The notes beneath the pieces are model-generated. The model did no database searches. It was not told the DNA's origin and saw only the letters and a list, made by a program, of their open reading frames with translations. Below, in pieces: positions 19,261 to 28,403 of a stretch of DNA of 64,000 bases. This DNA comes from Chthoniobacteraceae bacterium (GTDB taxonomy: Bacteria; Verrucomicrobiota; Verrucomicrobiia; Chthoniobacterales; Chthoniobacteraceae). Position 1 is the first letter of the stretch. The number at the start of each line of letters is the position of its first letter. The DNA is taken from assembly GCA_947449735.1 (NCBI GenBank), contig CANFTB010000013.1, positions 30,355 to 94,354 on the forward strand, in the 5' to 3' direction. Position numbers and translations under genes: made by a program.

Positions 19261-20412
19261 TTATTTTACAGGTCCCCAGTGCCTGGAGAATGGCCAGTAG
19301 ACCATCCATCCTTTTCCGACGACGTTCGTCTGGGGAACCTTTCCCCAATCGCGTGAGTCCGAGGAATGGAAGGAATTATCGCCAAGAGCGAAAAAGCAGC
19401 CTGGAGGTACTTCGTATGTGTCATTTGGTTTTCCAAGGATGGGAAAGGTGCCTCCCTTTGGACCGTTGGAATAGCCCTGGTAGCCGTCGACGGGTTTCAT
19501 CAGGGTGCCTGCCATCACCCTTGCGAACGGGGGTTCCGGCGCCGGGGCACCGTTCCGGTAGAGTGTGGGGGGATCGATTCTCAGTTTGTCGCCGCCGACG
19601 CCGGAGAGCCGCTTGATGTAAAACTGGGAGGGTGCGTTCGGATTGTAGACGTGCTCCCGGGTGCGGATTCCGGCGGTGTTGAACACAAACACGTTTCCGG
19701 ACGCGGGGCGGATGAAGTGGTAACTGAACTTGTCCACCAGCACGTGGTCTCCGGAGTCCGTGTAGCCTCTTGCGATGATGTCGCCCGGGTTTACTTTGCG
19801 GCCGGGAGCGCAGCGTTGGTCCGCGGCGACCGCCACGGCGGGGACGCCTATGGAGTAGGTTCCCGCGTCGGTTCGGATCAAAGTGTAGGTGAAGGGCCCC
19901 AGGCTGATTCCGAAGCGGTGGCGTTCTTCGACGGATTGGATTGTTTCCGAGCGCTCTGCCTCGAGGTTGAAGTAGCTTCGCCCCATAACGATCCAGTGAG
20001 CCGCCCGGGTAAGTACGTTTGGCGGTTCGGAATCAGACGCCTTGCTGATGATGCCGTTCAGTGTCGGCTGCATGGAGCCGGTTGGGATGGTGAAAGGCTG
20101 TACGAAGTACGTTCTGACACCGAGTGCAATACTGATGGCTACAACGAAGACCTCGACATTCTCTCTCCATCCACCGTCCCTGATGGGGGGTTGCAGCTTT
20201 CTGCAGACGTCGTCGAGGCGCTGCATGTGGGTCTCGATGGTCTGCTTATCCCTTGTCGTGATCGCATCTTTGAGAGCAATGCTTTCGAGGGTCACCTCTT
20301 CCACAACTTGTGGGGTGACGACGTCCTTGCGGTACGCGAGGAGCTTTTCGGCTTCGCGTACGTACAGGCGGGCTTGCTCGATGTGCTTGGGAGTAAAGGG
20401 AAACATTTCCAA
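19261..20412 (-). CDS. lepB: signal peptidase I
   Basis: 383 aa; VVAISIALGVRTYFVQPFTIPTGSMQPTLNG (catalytic Ser box), GDHVLVDKFSYHFIRP (Lys box), FFALGDNSFHSSDSRDWGKVP (C-terminal box). Confidence 0.93.
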   Translation of the reverse strand: MEMFPFTPKHIEQARLYVREAEKLLAYRKDVVTPQVVEEVTLESIALKDAITTRDKQTIETHMQRLDDVCRKLQPPIRDGGWRENVEVFVVAISIALGVRTYFVQPFTIPTGSMQPTLNGIISKASDSEPPNVLTRAAHWIVMGRSYFNLEAERSETIQSVEERHRFGISLGPFTYTLIRTDAGTYSIGVPAVAVAADQRCAPGRKVNPGDIIARGYTDSGDHVLVDKFSYHFIRPASGNVFVFNTAGIRTREHVYNPNAPSQFYIKRLSGVGGDKLRIDPPTLYRNGAPAPEPPFARVMAGTLMKPVDGYQGYSNGPKGGTFPILGKPNDTYEVPPGCFFALGDNSFHSSDSRDWGKVPQTNVVGKGWMVYWPFSRHWGPVK

Positions 20413-20528
20413 TCCTTTTTAGACTGAGTCTGTGGGTAATGCAATCTGGAGGGGGGGGCGGATTTTTAAAAGCGAATCCCTTCCGTTCTATTTTTGAATA
20501 TGTTAAACGTGAGACGGACTGATCATTT

Positions 20529-21296
20529 ATGAAACACTCCCATTGGCTTGCTGCGGCGATCATCGTTTTATTCACCAACGGTTGTGCGAAGGACGGGGGG
20601 GGCGGTAGGCGCGCTGGCTCCTCGGATGGCAGTTCCTCGTTGGGTGCTTTTTCAGGGAACGTTCCAACCGCTTACGACGCTCTGCGCGCGGCCGCTTCGC
20701 TGGGCGGTAAAAATGCACAGAACCGCGTTGTGGAGCTTTCGGGAAAGGCCGGCCGCCCACAGCCGTTTGTGTGGAGGGTGACCGTCGCCGACGAGGGGGG
20801 CAAGGGAGGGTTGCAGGAGGTTGATGTGCAGCGGGGCAAGGTGGTTGGCCACCGCAAGATTTCCTCTGCTCCGGGGGCGGTTTTCCTGAACTTAAGCGCC
20901 ATCCAACTCGACTCGGACGGTGTTTTTTCCCTGGCCAACGCCGAGGCTGTGCGTGCCGGAGTGACTTACGACCGCATAGATTATACCCTAAATTCCACCA
21001 ACCAGTCCGGCCTTCCTGTCTGGAGCGTGGAGCTTTACGACGGTCCGAATACCCGGACCGGAGCCTTGAAAATCCTTGCCGACAATGCGTCGATTATCGA
21101 ACGCAGTCGTGAACTGTCGTTGACGGAGGAGGAAAAAAAGGAGTCTCGCTGGTCCAAGCCTGGCGAACCGTACAGGGCTGGATCAAAATTCCTGCCGGAT
21201 TTTTTCCATAGGCAGGGGGTTCAAGCGAAGGATGGACTCTACAAGCTTAAGAACTGGGCGAATGGCTACGGCTGGACGGACGATCCCAAGCCTTAG
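20529..21296 (+). CDS. hypothetical lipoprotein
   Basis: 255 aa; MKHSHWLAAAIIVLFTNGCAKDGGGG with lipobox-like NGC; no family recognised. Confidence 0.65.
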   Translation: MKHSHWLAAAIIVLFTNGCAKDGGGGRRAGSSDGSSSLGAFSGNVPTAYDALRAAASLGGKNAQNRVVELSGKAGRPQPFVWRVTVADEGGKGGLQEVDVQRGKVVGHRKISSAPGAVFLNLSAIQLDSDGVFSLANAEAVRAGVTYDRIDYTLNSTNQSGLPVWSVELYDGPNTRTGALKILADNASIIERSRELSLTEEEKKESRWSKPGEPYRAGSKFLPDFFHRQGVQAKDGLYKLKNWANGYGWTDDPKP

Positions 21297-21322
21297 CGTC
21301 GAGCTGTCTGGGGGTGAAGGTC

Positions 21323-21763
21323 TTACCTGGGGCGCTTATAGCTGTTTTTCTTGATCAGCCTTCGGGTTTCCTTCTCGGCGGAGGAGATCCAGCTCAAAAA
21401 CGTTTCCACGCTGACCGCGAGTGCCCCGAATGTGATGGCTGTCTGAGTCTCCAGAAGGTCGTTCGTGACGACCGTCAGATCGTGCTCGGAGCCGTACTTG
21501 GCGCACAAGCGTTCGATCACAGAATCGGCTGTTTTCTTCCCGGAGGAATAAAAGACCTGAATGCCGTTCGGCTCCGAGGACGAAGTGGTGGAGGGGCCTT
21601 TGCCGTCAAAAACGGCTACGACCCGGTACTCTGATGCGTCTTGGTAAAGAGTCAGTCGTTTGACCAACTCGTCGCGGCCGGACTCTTGGCGGTTCTGATG
21701 TATCCGCAGGAGTTCCGGCCACGAAAAAATGACCGAATGAGCGTCTACAAGAAGATAGCGCAT
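21323..21763 (-). CDS. YacP-like NYN (PIN-fold) domain protein
   Basis: 146 aa; MRYLLVDAHSVIFSWPELLRIHQ...VVAVFDGKG...GIQVFYSSGKKTADSVIERLCAKYGSEHDLTVVTNDLLETQTA. Confidence 0.78.
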   Translation of the reverse strand: MRYLLVDAHSVIFSWPELLRIHQNRQESGRDELVKRLTLYQDASEYRVVAVFDGKGPSTTSSSEPNGIQVFYSSGKKTADSVIERLCAKYGSEHDLTVVTNDLLETQTAITFGALAVSVETFLSWISSAEKETRRLIKKNSYKRPR

Positions 21764-21804
21764 CGGCTTTTGGACACTTTTAAAGTGTTGGACTGGCTGA
21801 TCTT

Positions 21805-21942
21805 CTAGCCTGCCGCTGCCTCGCTCTTCTTAGTGCGGCGGGCCTTGGGCTTGATTGCCGCCTCCTTGGCGCGGGTTTTCAAACGTTCCAAATAAGCTGC
21901 ACGGCGGCGACGCTTCTCGACCTTGTTGTATTGCTTGCCCAT
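21805..21942 (-). CDS. small highly basic protein (45 aa)
   Basis: MGKQYNKVEKRRRRAAYLERLKTRAKEAAIKPKARRTKKSEAAAG; the internal ATG at 21942 is preferred over the track start at 22014 because the extension translates through a strong hairpin and looks non-coding. Confidence 0.6.
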   Translation of the reverse strand: MGKQYNKVEKRRRRAAYLERLKTRAKEAAIKPKARRTKKSEAAAG

Positions 21943-21973
21943 AAATTTGATTAAACTTGAACCGCCCATGCTA

Positions 21974-21998
21974 CTTGCTGGAACCGGCATCCAGCAAG
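21974..21998. promoter_or_regulatory. perfect 8-bp stem hairpin upstream of the small basic protein gene
   Basis: CTTGCTGG-AACCGGCAT-CCAGCAAG read directly in the sequence, about 32 bp upstream of the ATG at 21942 (minus strand). Confidence 0.5.
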
Positions 21999-22068
21999 GG
22001 CAATCCTTCGTCATTGGCTGCTCCGCTCTGAGCGAAGCGGCCGGGTCACAGGTTCAAACAGGCCGCTC

Positions 22069-23334
22069 TTACAGGACTTGGGCGGAGTAGATCCCCGGCT
22101 TGATACAGGCTTTGTGGGCAATCCAGCAGGCAGGGGCGAAGAATGGCACAGCCATAGGGCCGAAGAGTTCCATTGCGATGGCGATCCCCGTGAGAGGCGC
22201 ATGGGCCGCTCCGGCAAACACGCAGACGAAGCCTAGTCCTGCAAAAAGAGGCACGGGCAGGTTGAGATGAGAGGCGATGGTGTTGCCAAGTGTGGCGCCC
22301 GTGAAAAAAAGGGGGGTGACCTCTCCTCCTTTAAAACCGGACCCCAGCGAGACGCATGTCAAAAGAAGTTTGTTCAGCCAGCTGAACTCTGCTGCGCCTC
22401 CGCTATGGAAGGCGCTGCTGAGGGTTGTCGCGCCCTGCGTGGCGGCATGCACGCCCAGGCCGAGGTAGTCCTCCATGCCGGGTCTTGATCCAAGTCCAAG
22501 CAAGACCGATCCTCCTAAAAGCGGAGCCGACCAGCGGGGAAGGCGGCTGCCTTGAAGCCCTTTGTGTACAAGGGTCAGGGTCTTTATGTAAAATGAAGCC
22601 GCGCAGCCGAATGCAATGGATGCGAATATAATGCCCGCGACCAGTTTGACCTCAAATAGGTCGGACAAGGGGGGGCATTGGATTGAATACACGGAGTGGG
22701 ACCCGCCCCATGCAAGGCAGGTGAGGTGTCCGGCGAACGCCGCGGTGAGGGTGAGTGGAAGCGCTCGGAGGACGGGAGATCCGGGTCTGGGCGCCTCGAT
22801 GGCAAAGATGGCTCCGGCAATGGGGGTGCCAAATATGGAGGCAAAGCCGGCCGCGACTCCGCACCGCAGAAGATCGAGGCGCCGCTGTTCAGGTACTTGG
22901 AGAAGTCTTTGAAGGAGTGTGGCGCCTCCCGCCCCCATCTGCACCGCCGCCCCCTCCCTTCCAGTGGAGGCACCAAAAAGTTGCGAGAGCAGGGATCCCG
23001 CAATGATCACGGGAATCGTGCGGATGGGAACACGTTCCTCGGGGGTTGAGCGACCATTTAGGGCGTTTAAGATAATGTGGTTTGCGCTGGCTGCGAGTCC
23101 GCCGAAGCGTTGATAGATCCAGAAAACGAGGAGGCCGGCTGCCGGCAGTCCGAACAAAAGCGAGGGGTGTGAGATCCGGGTGATGTTGACCCAGTCCAGG
23201 CTCCATAAGAAAAAGGCGCTCAAGGACCCGCTCAGCGCGCCGGCAAGAGTGGCGAGGCTGATGCCTGCGATCGCGTTCCTGAGGATTGGAAAGGCGGAGC
23301 GCCCCTGTTGTCCCGGGGCATCAGTGGCCTGCAT
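22069..23334 (-). CDS. ClC-type voltage-gated chloride channel/transporter
   Basis: 421 aa; GASTGREGAAVQMGAGGATLLQRLL, GTPIAGAIFAIE, LGSGFKGGEVTPLFFTGATLGN. Confidence 0.9.
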   Translation of the reverse strand: MQATDAPGQQGRSAFPILRNAIAGISLATLAGALSGSLSAFFLWSLDWVNITRISHPSLLFGLPAAGLLVFWIYQRFGGLAASANHIILNALNGRSTPEERVPIRTIPVIIAGSLLSQLFGASTGREGAAVQMGAGGATLLQRLLQVPEQRRLDLLRCGVAAGFASIFGTPIAGAIFAIEAPRPGSPVLRALPLTLTAAFAGHLTCLAWGGSHSVYSIQCPPLSDLFEVKLVAGIIFASIAFGCAASFYIKTLTLVHKGLQGSRLPRWSAPLLGGSVLLGLGSRPGMEDYLGLGVHAATQGATTLSSAFHSGGAAEFSWLNKLLLTCVSLGSGFKGGEVTPLFFTGATLGNTIASHLNLPVPLFAGLGFVCVFAGAAHAPLTGIAIAMELFGPMAVPFFAPACWIAHKACIKPGIYSAQVL

Positions 23335-23920
23335 ATGGGGTGGAATGCTCCCTGTGGCGGATGAACTGGTCGGAGTAGGCTGCGGAGAGATCGGCGCTGC
23401 GCAGGATGATCAGATTCTCTGCGTTGCTTTCCTCGGCCGCCTTGGTGAAGTTGAAGGAACCGGTGATTACGGTGGAATGGTCGATCACCATCACCTTGTT
23501 GTGTGCGATCGCATGGCTGCTGTCGATCCAGGTGGGGATCCGGGCGTTTACCAAAAAATCAGCCGCGGAGTACTTTCCTGTTTTGTTGCTTTTGTCCAGC
23601 ACCGCTTCGACGCGGACTCCCCGCCGCGATGCGGCAACAAGCGCCGCCGCGATGGATGTCGATGTGAAAGAATATGCCTGAACCAGAATGGTTTGTCTGG
23701 CGTTTGCGATTTCGCGCACAACGGCTTCCGTGCAGCCGCCTTTCGGGGAGAAATAGACCTCGGGCGGGGGGGTTTTCTGGCCTCCCGATGGCTGGTTCGA
23801 GGAGGCGGTGTCTCCGCTTTTGTCTCGGGGCAGAAGCCGGTCCAGAAAGCCCAGAGGCGAGGCGGGCGAGGTCTGGGAGAGGCACAGGAAGAGGAAGGCT
23901 AAAATGCTGCGGGCGCGCAT
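23321..23920 (-). CDS. phospholipase D-like (PLDc) domain protein
   Basis: 199 aa; signal-like N-terminus; single HKD motif HNKVMVIDHSTVITGSFNFT. Overlaps the ClC gene start by 14 bp. Confidence 0.87.
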   Translation of the reverse strand: MRARSILAFLFLCLSQTSPASPLGFLDRLLPRDKSGDTASSNQPSGGQKTPPPEVYFSPKGGCTEAVVREIANARQTILVQAYSFTSTSIAAALVAASRRGVRVEAVLDKSNKTGKYSAADFLVNARIPTWIDSSHAIAHNKVMVIDHSTVITGSFNFTKAAEESNAENLIILRSADLSAAYSDQFIRHREHSTPYAGH

Positions 23921-24004
23921 GGGATGGAGGGGAAACTTAGTTCAAAGTGTTCTTGGGAGCGAGCTTCGCTTGCACCGGCGCCCGGAGTGTTGCAGGTGTA
24001 TTGC

Positions 24005-24874
24005 ATGCATCCCTCACTGCGCGCCCTTATTTTCCGTGCATCGATCTTCTCCGCCGGCCTTTCGCTCTTCGCTGGCTGTCAGGCTCTCGCCGGCAAGGCG
24101 GCTGATGCGAAGACTGATGCCAAGTCCAAAGAGAAGACGGATTCCTCAGTCAAGGGCCCTGTGCCCCAAGCGGAGGCGCCGTGGAATGCCGCCGTCATTG
24201 CTGCCATCGACAAGCTTCCTTTGGGCGGTGGTTATTCCATCAGTGCTGACGCGAGGGACGCGCTCCATGCGGGAATCCGTTGGGAGGAGGAAAAACCCGT
24301 CCTCCGGCCGAAGGCGGCGCAGCCCAGTTTCTGCTCTGGTGCGACGTATCTCGTCTTTTTGGTGATGCTGGCGCAGGAGCAGCGCGCCCACAGGATTACG
24401 CTGACCCCCGATGTATGGCGTACACTGATCGTGGAAGGACAGGCAGACGGCCAGGGCGTATGGGGGCGCTGGAATGCCAACGGCCCGGGAACCGCCCGGC
24501 TGTTTTTTGAAACGGGAGTGGGAACCAACTTCACCGACCTGAAACTGGCCAAGTCCGGGGACTTTATGAAGATCTTCTGGAACGACTCGATCGGAGCGTC
24601 GGAGAAGGGGCACTCCGTCGTGTTCATTGGAACCTCGAGCGAGAAGGGCGTGGAGACGGTGTCCTTCTGGAGCAGCAACGAACCGGGTGGTTATGGCACA
24701 AAGACAGTGCCCCGCAGCAAGATCAAGCGCATGGTGTTCTCACGGGTGGAGAATCCAGAGCGCTTGGATGCAGCGCCGAAGCTGCCCGAGAAGGACCAGT
24801 TTCTGTCTTCTCTGGAGGAAAAGACCGTCACCAGTGCGGAGGCGGGCGAGGCGATCGGCATTAAAAAGTGGTAG
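24005..24874 (+). CDS. hypothetical lipoprotein
   Basis: ATG at 24005 within ORF 23924..24874 gives MHPSLRALIFRASIFSAGLSLFAGCQALAG with lipobox FAGC. Confidence 0.68.
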   Translation: MHPSLRALIFRASIFSAGLSLFAGCQALAGKAADAKTDAKSKEKTDSSVKGPVPQAEAPWNAAVIAAIDKLPLGGGYSISADARDALHAGIRWEEEKPVLRPKAAQPSFCSGATYLVFLVMLAQEQRAHRITLTPDVWRTLIVEGQADGQGVWGRWNANGPGTARLFFETGVGTNFTDLKLAKSGDFMKIFWNDSIGASEKGHSVVFIGTSSEKGVETVSFWSSNEPGGYGTKTVPRSKIKRMVFSRVENPERLDAAPKLPEKDQFLSSLEEKTVTSAEAGEAIGIKKW

Positions 24875-24971
24875 CTCGGGGTAGAGGCCTCATTTAGCTA
24901 TGTCTGAGGCCCCGAGCTTGTTGACTGATTGTGAGCGCCGGGGCTTGCCGGCGCCTGCTCGACCGCCGCTG

Positions 24972-26195
24972 CTAGAAGGTATGGATGAAAAGCCCGCTGC
25001 GAAGCTTGGGCTCGAACCATGTGCTCTTCGGTGGCATGATTTCGCCGGCATCGGCGATGTCCATCAGCTGTTCGAGCGTGGTCGGATACATCGAGAAAGC
25101 CACGGCGCACTCGCCGCTGTCCACACGGGTGACGAGTTCGCCCGTGCCGCGGATCCCGCCGACAAAGTCGATGCGCTTGCTGGTGCGGGGGTCGTCAATC
25201 CCGAGCAGGGGAGCGAGGAGACGTTCTTGAAGTCCGGTGACATCGAGGCGGCCGATGGGGCCCGCGTCGGTGGGAGGCTGCCATAACAGCTGGTACCATT
25301 TGCCACCGAGATACATCCGGATGTCCCCCGGTTGCGCAGGGTCGGGCGAGCCGGTTTCCGAAGTGCGGAAGACCACGCTGACCGCGCGGAGGAATTCCTC
25401 CGCGGTCTTCCCGTGAAGGTCCTTCACGAGGCGGTTGTAGGGCAGGATGCGCAGCTGGCTTTCTGGAAAGAGAACGGTGAGGAACCAGTTGTAATCCTCG
25501 GATCCGGAGTGGCTCGGGTTTTGGGCCCGGCGCTCGCGGCCGACGCGCACCGCGCTCGCGGTCCGGTGATGTCCATCAGCGACGTAGGCGACGGGGACTT
25601 CCGCGAACGCCTTGACGAAGGCCTCGCCTCCCTCCACCCGCCACACGGTGTGGCGGATGCCGTCCGGGGCGGTGAAGTTGTAAACCGGTTTCTGGGAATC
25701 CAGAATGGACTGGGTGATGCGGTTGATCTCCGCATGGTCCCGGTACGTCAGAAAAACGGGTCCCGTGTCGGCGCTGAGGGTGTCGATAAGACGGGTGCGG
25801 TCGTCCTCTTTGTCTTTGCGCGTCTTTTCGTGCTTCTTGATGATGTCCTTCTCGTAGTCCTCGATATGGCAGACGCAGGCGAGGCCTGTTTGCACGTGGG
25901 CTCCCATTTGCTGCTGGTAGAGGTACACGCAGGGGCCTGTTTCCCTCACGAGCGATCCCGAGGATTCCAACCTGAGCAGAGCGGCTTTGGCCGTTGCGTA
26001 GACGATGTCGGAATAGGGGTCGGTGTGTTCGGGAAGATCGATTTCCGCCCGGTCCACATGAAGCAGGGAGTGCGGATTGCCGCCTGCGAGGGCTGCGGCC
26101 TCCTGGGTGTTGACGACGTCGTAGGGGACGCAGGCTACCTGGTCGGCCAAGGCGGGGGCGGGCACTAGGCCGCGGAAAGGGTGGATGCGAAGCAT
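24972..26195 (-). CDS. DUF1015 family protein
   Basis: 407 aa; MLRIHPFRGLVPAPALADQVACVPYDVVNTQEAAALAGGNPHSLLHVDRAEIDLP; VAYVADGHHRTASAVRV. Confidence 0.87.
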   Translation of the reverse strand: MLRIHPFRGLVPAPALADQVACVPYDVVNTQEAAALAGGNPHSLLHVDRAEIDLPEHTDPYSDIVYATAKAALLRLESSGSLVRETGPCVYLYQQQMGAHVQTGLACVCHIEDYEKDIIKKHEKTRKDKEDDRTRLIDTLSADTGPVFLTYRDHAEINRITQSILDSQKPVYNFTAPDGIRHTVWRVEGGEAFVKAFAEVPVAYVADGHHRTASAVRVGRERRAQNPSHSGSEDYNWFLTVLFPESQLRILPYNRLVKDLHGKTAEEFLRAVSVVFRTSETGSPDPAQPGDIRMYLGGKWYQLLWQPPTDAGPIGRLDVTGLQERLLAPLLGIDDPRTSKRIDFVGGIRGTGELVTRVDSGECAVAFSMYPTTLEQLMDIADAGEIMPPKSTWFEPKLRSGLFIHTF

Positions 26196-26266
26196 AGGGT
26201 GAGCAGGAAAACGGATTTGGAGGCGGCGGGCAAGCTGCGGAATGGCACCGCGGGGTGGAGGGAAGT

Positions 26267-27028
26267 TCAGTGGCTTTTGACGAACTCCTTGGCAAGAGCA
26301 CGGTAGGCGGTGGCGCCGAGACCGTTGGACTCGTACTCCATGATGGTCTTGCCGTGGCTGGGCGCCTCGCCGAGGCGGACGGTGCGCGGCACAATCGTTC
26401 GGAACACGATTTTGCCAAAGTGTTTATGGACCTCGGAAATGACCTGCTGCGCGAGGTTGTTGCGCATAAACATGGTCATGAGAATGCCGCCGATGTGGAG
26501 GCCGGGGTTGGCTCCGCAGTCGCGGATCTGGCCGACGATGGTGTCGATCTTGGAAAGACCCTCGAGGGCGAAATACTCGCACTGGAGCGGGACGAGGAGT
26601 TCATCGGCGGCTGCCAGGGCGTTCGTCATGAGGATTCCCAGGGAAGGGGGACAGTCCATGAAAATGAAGTCGAACGGGGCGGCTTCCCTGAGGGGGACCA
26701 GTGCGTCGCGCAGGCGCGTGAGGTGGTCGTCTTCGCGCGCCACCTCGATTTCCGCGCCGGCGATGTTGATGTCGCCGGGGATGAGCCACAGGTTGTCCCT
26801 CCGCGTCGGGATGACGGCGTCCGCCAGCGTCCCCTGGTGCAGCAGGGCGGCGTAGACACTGTGTCCCTCGATGGGTTCGTGTCCCAGCGCGCTGGTTGCG
26901 TTTGCCTGGGGATCCAGATCCACGAGCAAAACTTTGAACCCGAGTTCGGCCAGAGCCGCCGCTAGGTTCACAGATGTCGTGGTCTTGCCCACGCCGCCTT
27001 TTTGGTTGGCAACCGCGATAACTTTCAT
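26267..27028 (-). CDS. parA: ParA/Soj family ATPase
   Basis: ATG at 27028: MKVIAVANQKGGVGKTTTSVNLAAALAELGFKVLLVDLDPQANATSALG; deviant Walker A and FDFIFMDCPPSLGILMTNAL. Confidence 0.92.
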   Translation of the reverse strand: MKVIAVANQKGGVGKTTTSVNLAAALAELGFKVLLVDLDPQANATSALGHEPIEGHSVYAALLHQGTLADAVIPTRRDNLWLIPGDINIAGAEIEVAREDDHLTRLRDALVPLREAAPFDFIFMDCPPSLGILMTNALAAADELLVPLQCEYFALEGLSKIDTIVGQIRDCGANPGLHIGGILMTMFMRNNLAQQVISEVHKHFGKIVFRTIVPRTVRLGEAPSHGKTIMEYESNGLGATAYRALAKEFVKSH

Positions 27029-27125
27029 TTCAGGCCGATACTGTAGGTGATAATGGCGTTTTGAAAAGGGCTGGCTGCCGGATGATGCTTGTAGGTTGCA
27101 GACGAGGCTCCGTCTGGGTTGAGTA

Positions 27126-27686
27126 ATGGCGATGGAATCCCTCCCCGCACAGCCGGCAGTCGAACGCATCCTTGCCGTGGATCCCTCCCTGAGGGGAACG
27201 GGCTACGCGGTTTTGGAGCGTGTTCCCGGGGCCGGCCCCCGGGGTGCGACAGCTCTGCGGGCCCTGTCTTGGGGCGTGATCCGGAACGCGCCCGCGCTGC
27301 TGCAGTCCGAGTGTCTGGTTGCCATCCACGGGAGAATCAACGAGCTCATCACGGAGTTTTCGCCCAGGGAAGCCGCGTTCGAGTCCGTGATTTTTGTGCA
27401 AAGCTATAAAACGGCCATTGTCCTCGGGTGCGCGCGCGGCGCGGCCCTGCTCGCCGCGGCGTCCAGGGGGCTCCCGGTCTTTGAATACGCGCCAAGGCGG
27501 GTCAAACAGGCGGTGGTCGGCAGGGGGGGGGCGGAAAAGGAGCAGGTGGCGTTCATGGTGCGGGCGCTTCTGGGATTGACCGAGACGCCGTCGGCGGACG
27601 CCGCGGATGCGATGGCTGTCGGATTGACCCATTTTCAGGCGCTGGACCGCGTCAAGCTGCGCCTGGCACCACCGGAGAGGATTTAA
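27126..27686 (+). CDS. ruvC: crossover junction endodeoxyribonuclease RuvC
   Basis: 186 aa; ERILAVDPSLRGTGYAVLE...FESVIFVQSYKTAIVLGCARGAALLAAASRGLPVFEYAPRRVKQAVVGRGGAEKEQVAFMV...SADAADAMAVGLTH. Confidence 0.9.
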   Translation: MAMESLPAQPAVERILAVDPSLRGTGYAVLERVPGAGPRGATALRALSWGVIRNAPALLQSECLVAIHGRINELITEFSPREAAFESVIFVQSYKTAIVLGCARGAALLAAASRGLPVFEYAPRRVKQAVVGRGGAEKEQVAFMVRALLGLTETPSADAADAMAVGLTHFQALDRVKLRLAPPERI

Positions 27687-27689
27687 GCC

Positions 27690-28349
27690 GTGCAAAAGTT
27701 GCTTCAAACCGAATGGCTGGGAAGGGTTTCCTACGAGGCAGGCCAGGCCCTGCAGGAGCGGATTGTTGGTGAAAAGGCGATGGACCCCGGGCAACCGGAT
27801 CGGCTGCTGCTTCTGGAACACGATTCCGTCTACACCACGGGGCGATCCCAGTCTTTGTCGGGGAGCGAGTTTGGCGGACTGCCGCATCCGGTGCTGCAGA
27901 TTAACCGGGGGGGCAAAGTGACCTACCACGGACCGGGCCAGTTGGTGGGCTATCCGCTGCTGGATTTGCGCCGCAGGGGACAGGACCTGCACAAGCACCT
28001 GCGTTACTTGGAGGAGGGCTTGCTTGAATTAAGCAGGCGGGTGGGGGTGGAAGCGCATACCCGGGAGGGTTTGACCGGCGTCTGGGTGGGGGAGCGCAAG
28101 CTGGCGTCCATCGGAGTCGGGGTGCGCAAGTGGATCTCCATGCACGGCTTCGCGATCAACGTGAACGGGGATCTCGCGGGATTCGAGCACATCACCCCCT
28201 GCGGCCTCGAGGGCGTTCGCATGACGAGCCTGGAGAGGGAAGGGGCGGCCGGTCTGAGCGTCGAGGAGGCGGCGCGGCTGGCGGCCGAGGTGTTTTGCGA
28301 ACTCCCGGGATTTGCCGTCGGGCCGTTGGAAAAGCGAGCGGAGGGGTGA
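27690..28349 (+). CDS. lipB: lipoyl(octanoyl) transferase
   Basis: 219 aa, GTG start; LLLLEHDSVYTTGRS, INRGGKVTYHGPGQLVGYPLLDLR, GVWVGERKLASIGVGVRKWISMHGFAINVNGDL, ITPCGLEGVRMTSL. Confidence 0.94.
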   Translation: MQKLLQTEWLGRVSYEAGQALQERIVGEKAMDPGQPDRLLLLEHDSVYTTGRSQSLSGSEFGGLPHPVLQINRGGKVTYHGPGQLVGYPLLDLRRRGQDLHKHLRYLEEGLLELSRRVGVEAHTREGLTGVWVGERKLASIGVGVRKWISMHGFAINVNGDLAGFEHITPCGLEGVRMTSLEREGAAGLSVEEAARLAAEVFCELPGFAVGPLEKRAEG

Positions 28350-28403
28350 GCCCCGCGCGCGGTTTCCTACTGGGCTCCAATAGGTGCGGAGCGATTCGGG
28401 CGG

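Noticed and set aside
19366-20427. 353-aa + strand ORF
   Set aside because: Antisense to the confidently identified signal peptidase I gene.
22015-22080. tRNA-like GGTTCAAA segment with nearby stems
   Set aside because: No cloverleaf with an anticodon arm could be built, and the segment runs into the 3' end of the ClC gene.
27030-27998. 322-aa minus-strand ORF
   Set aside because: Antisense to ruvC and lipB, both well supported.
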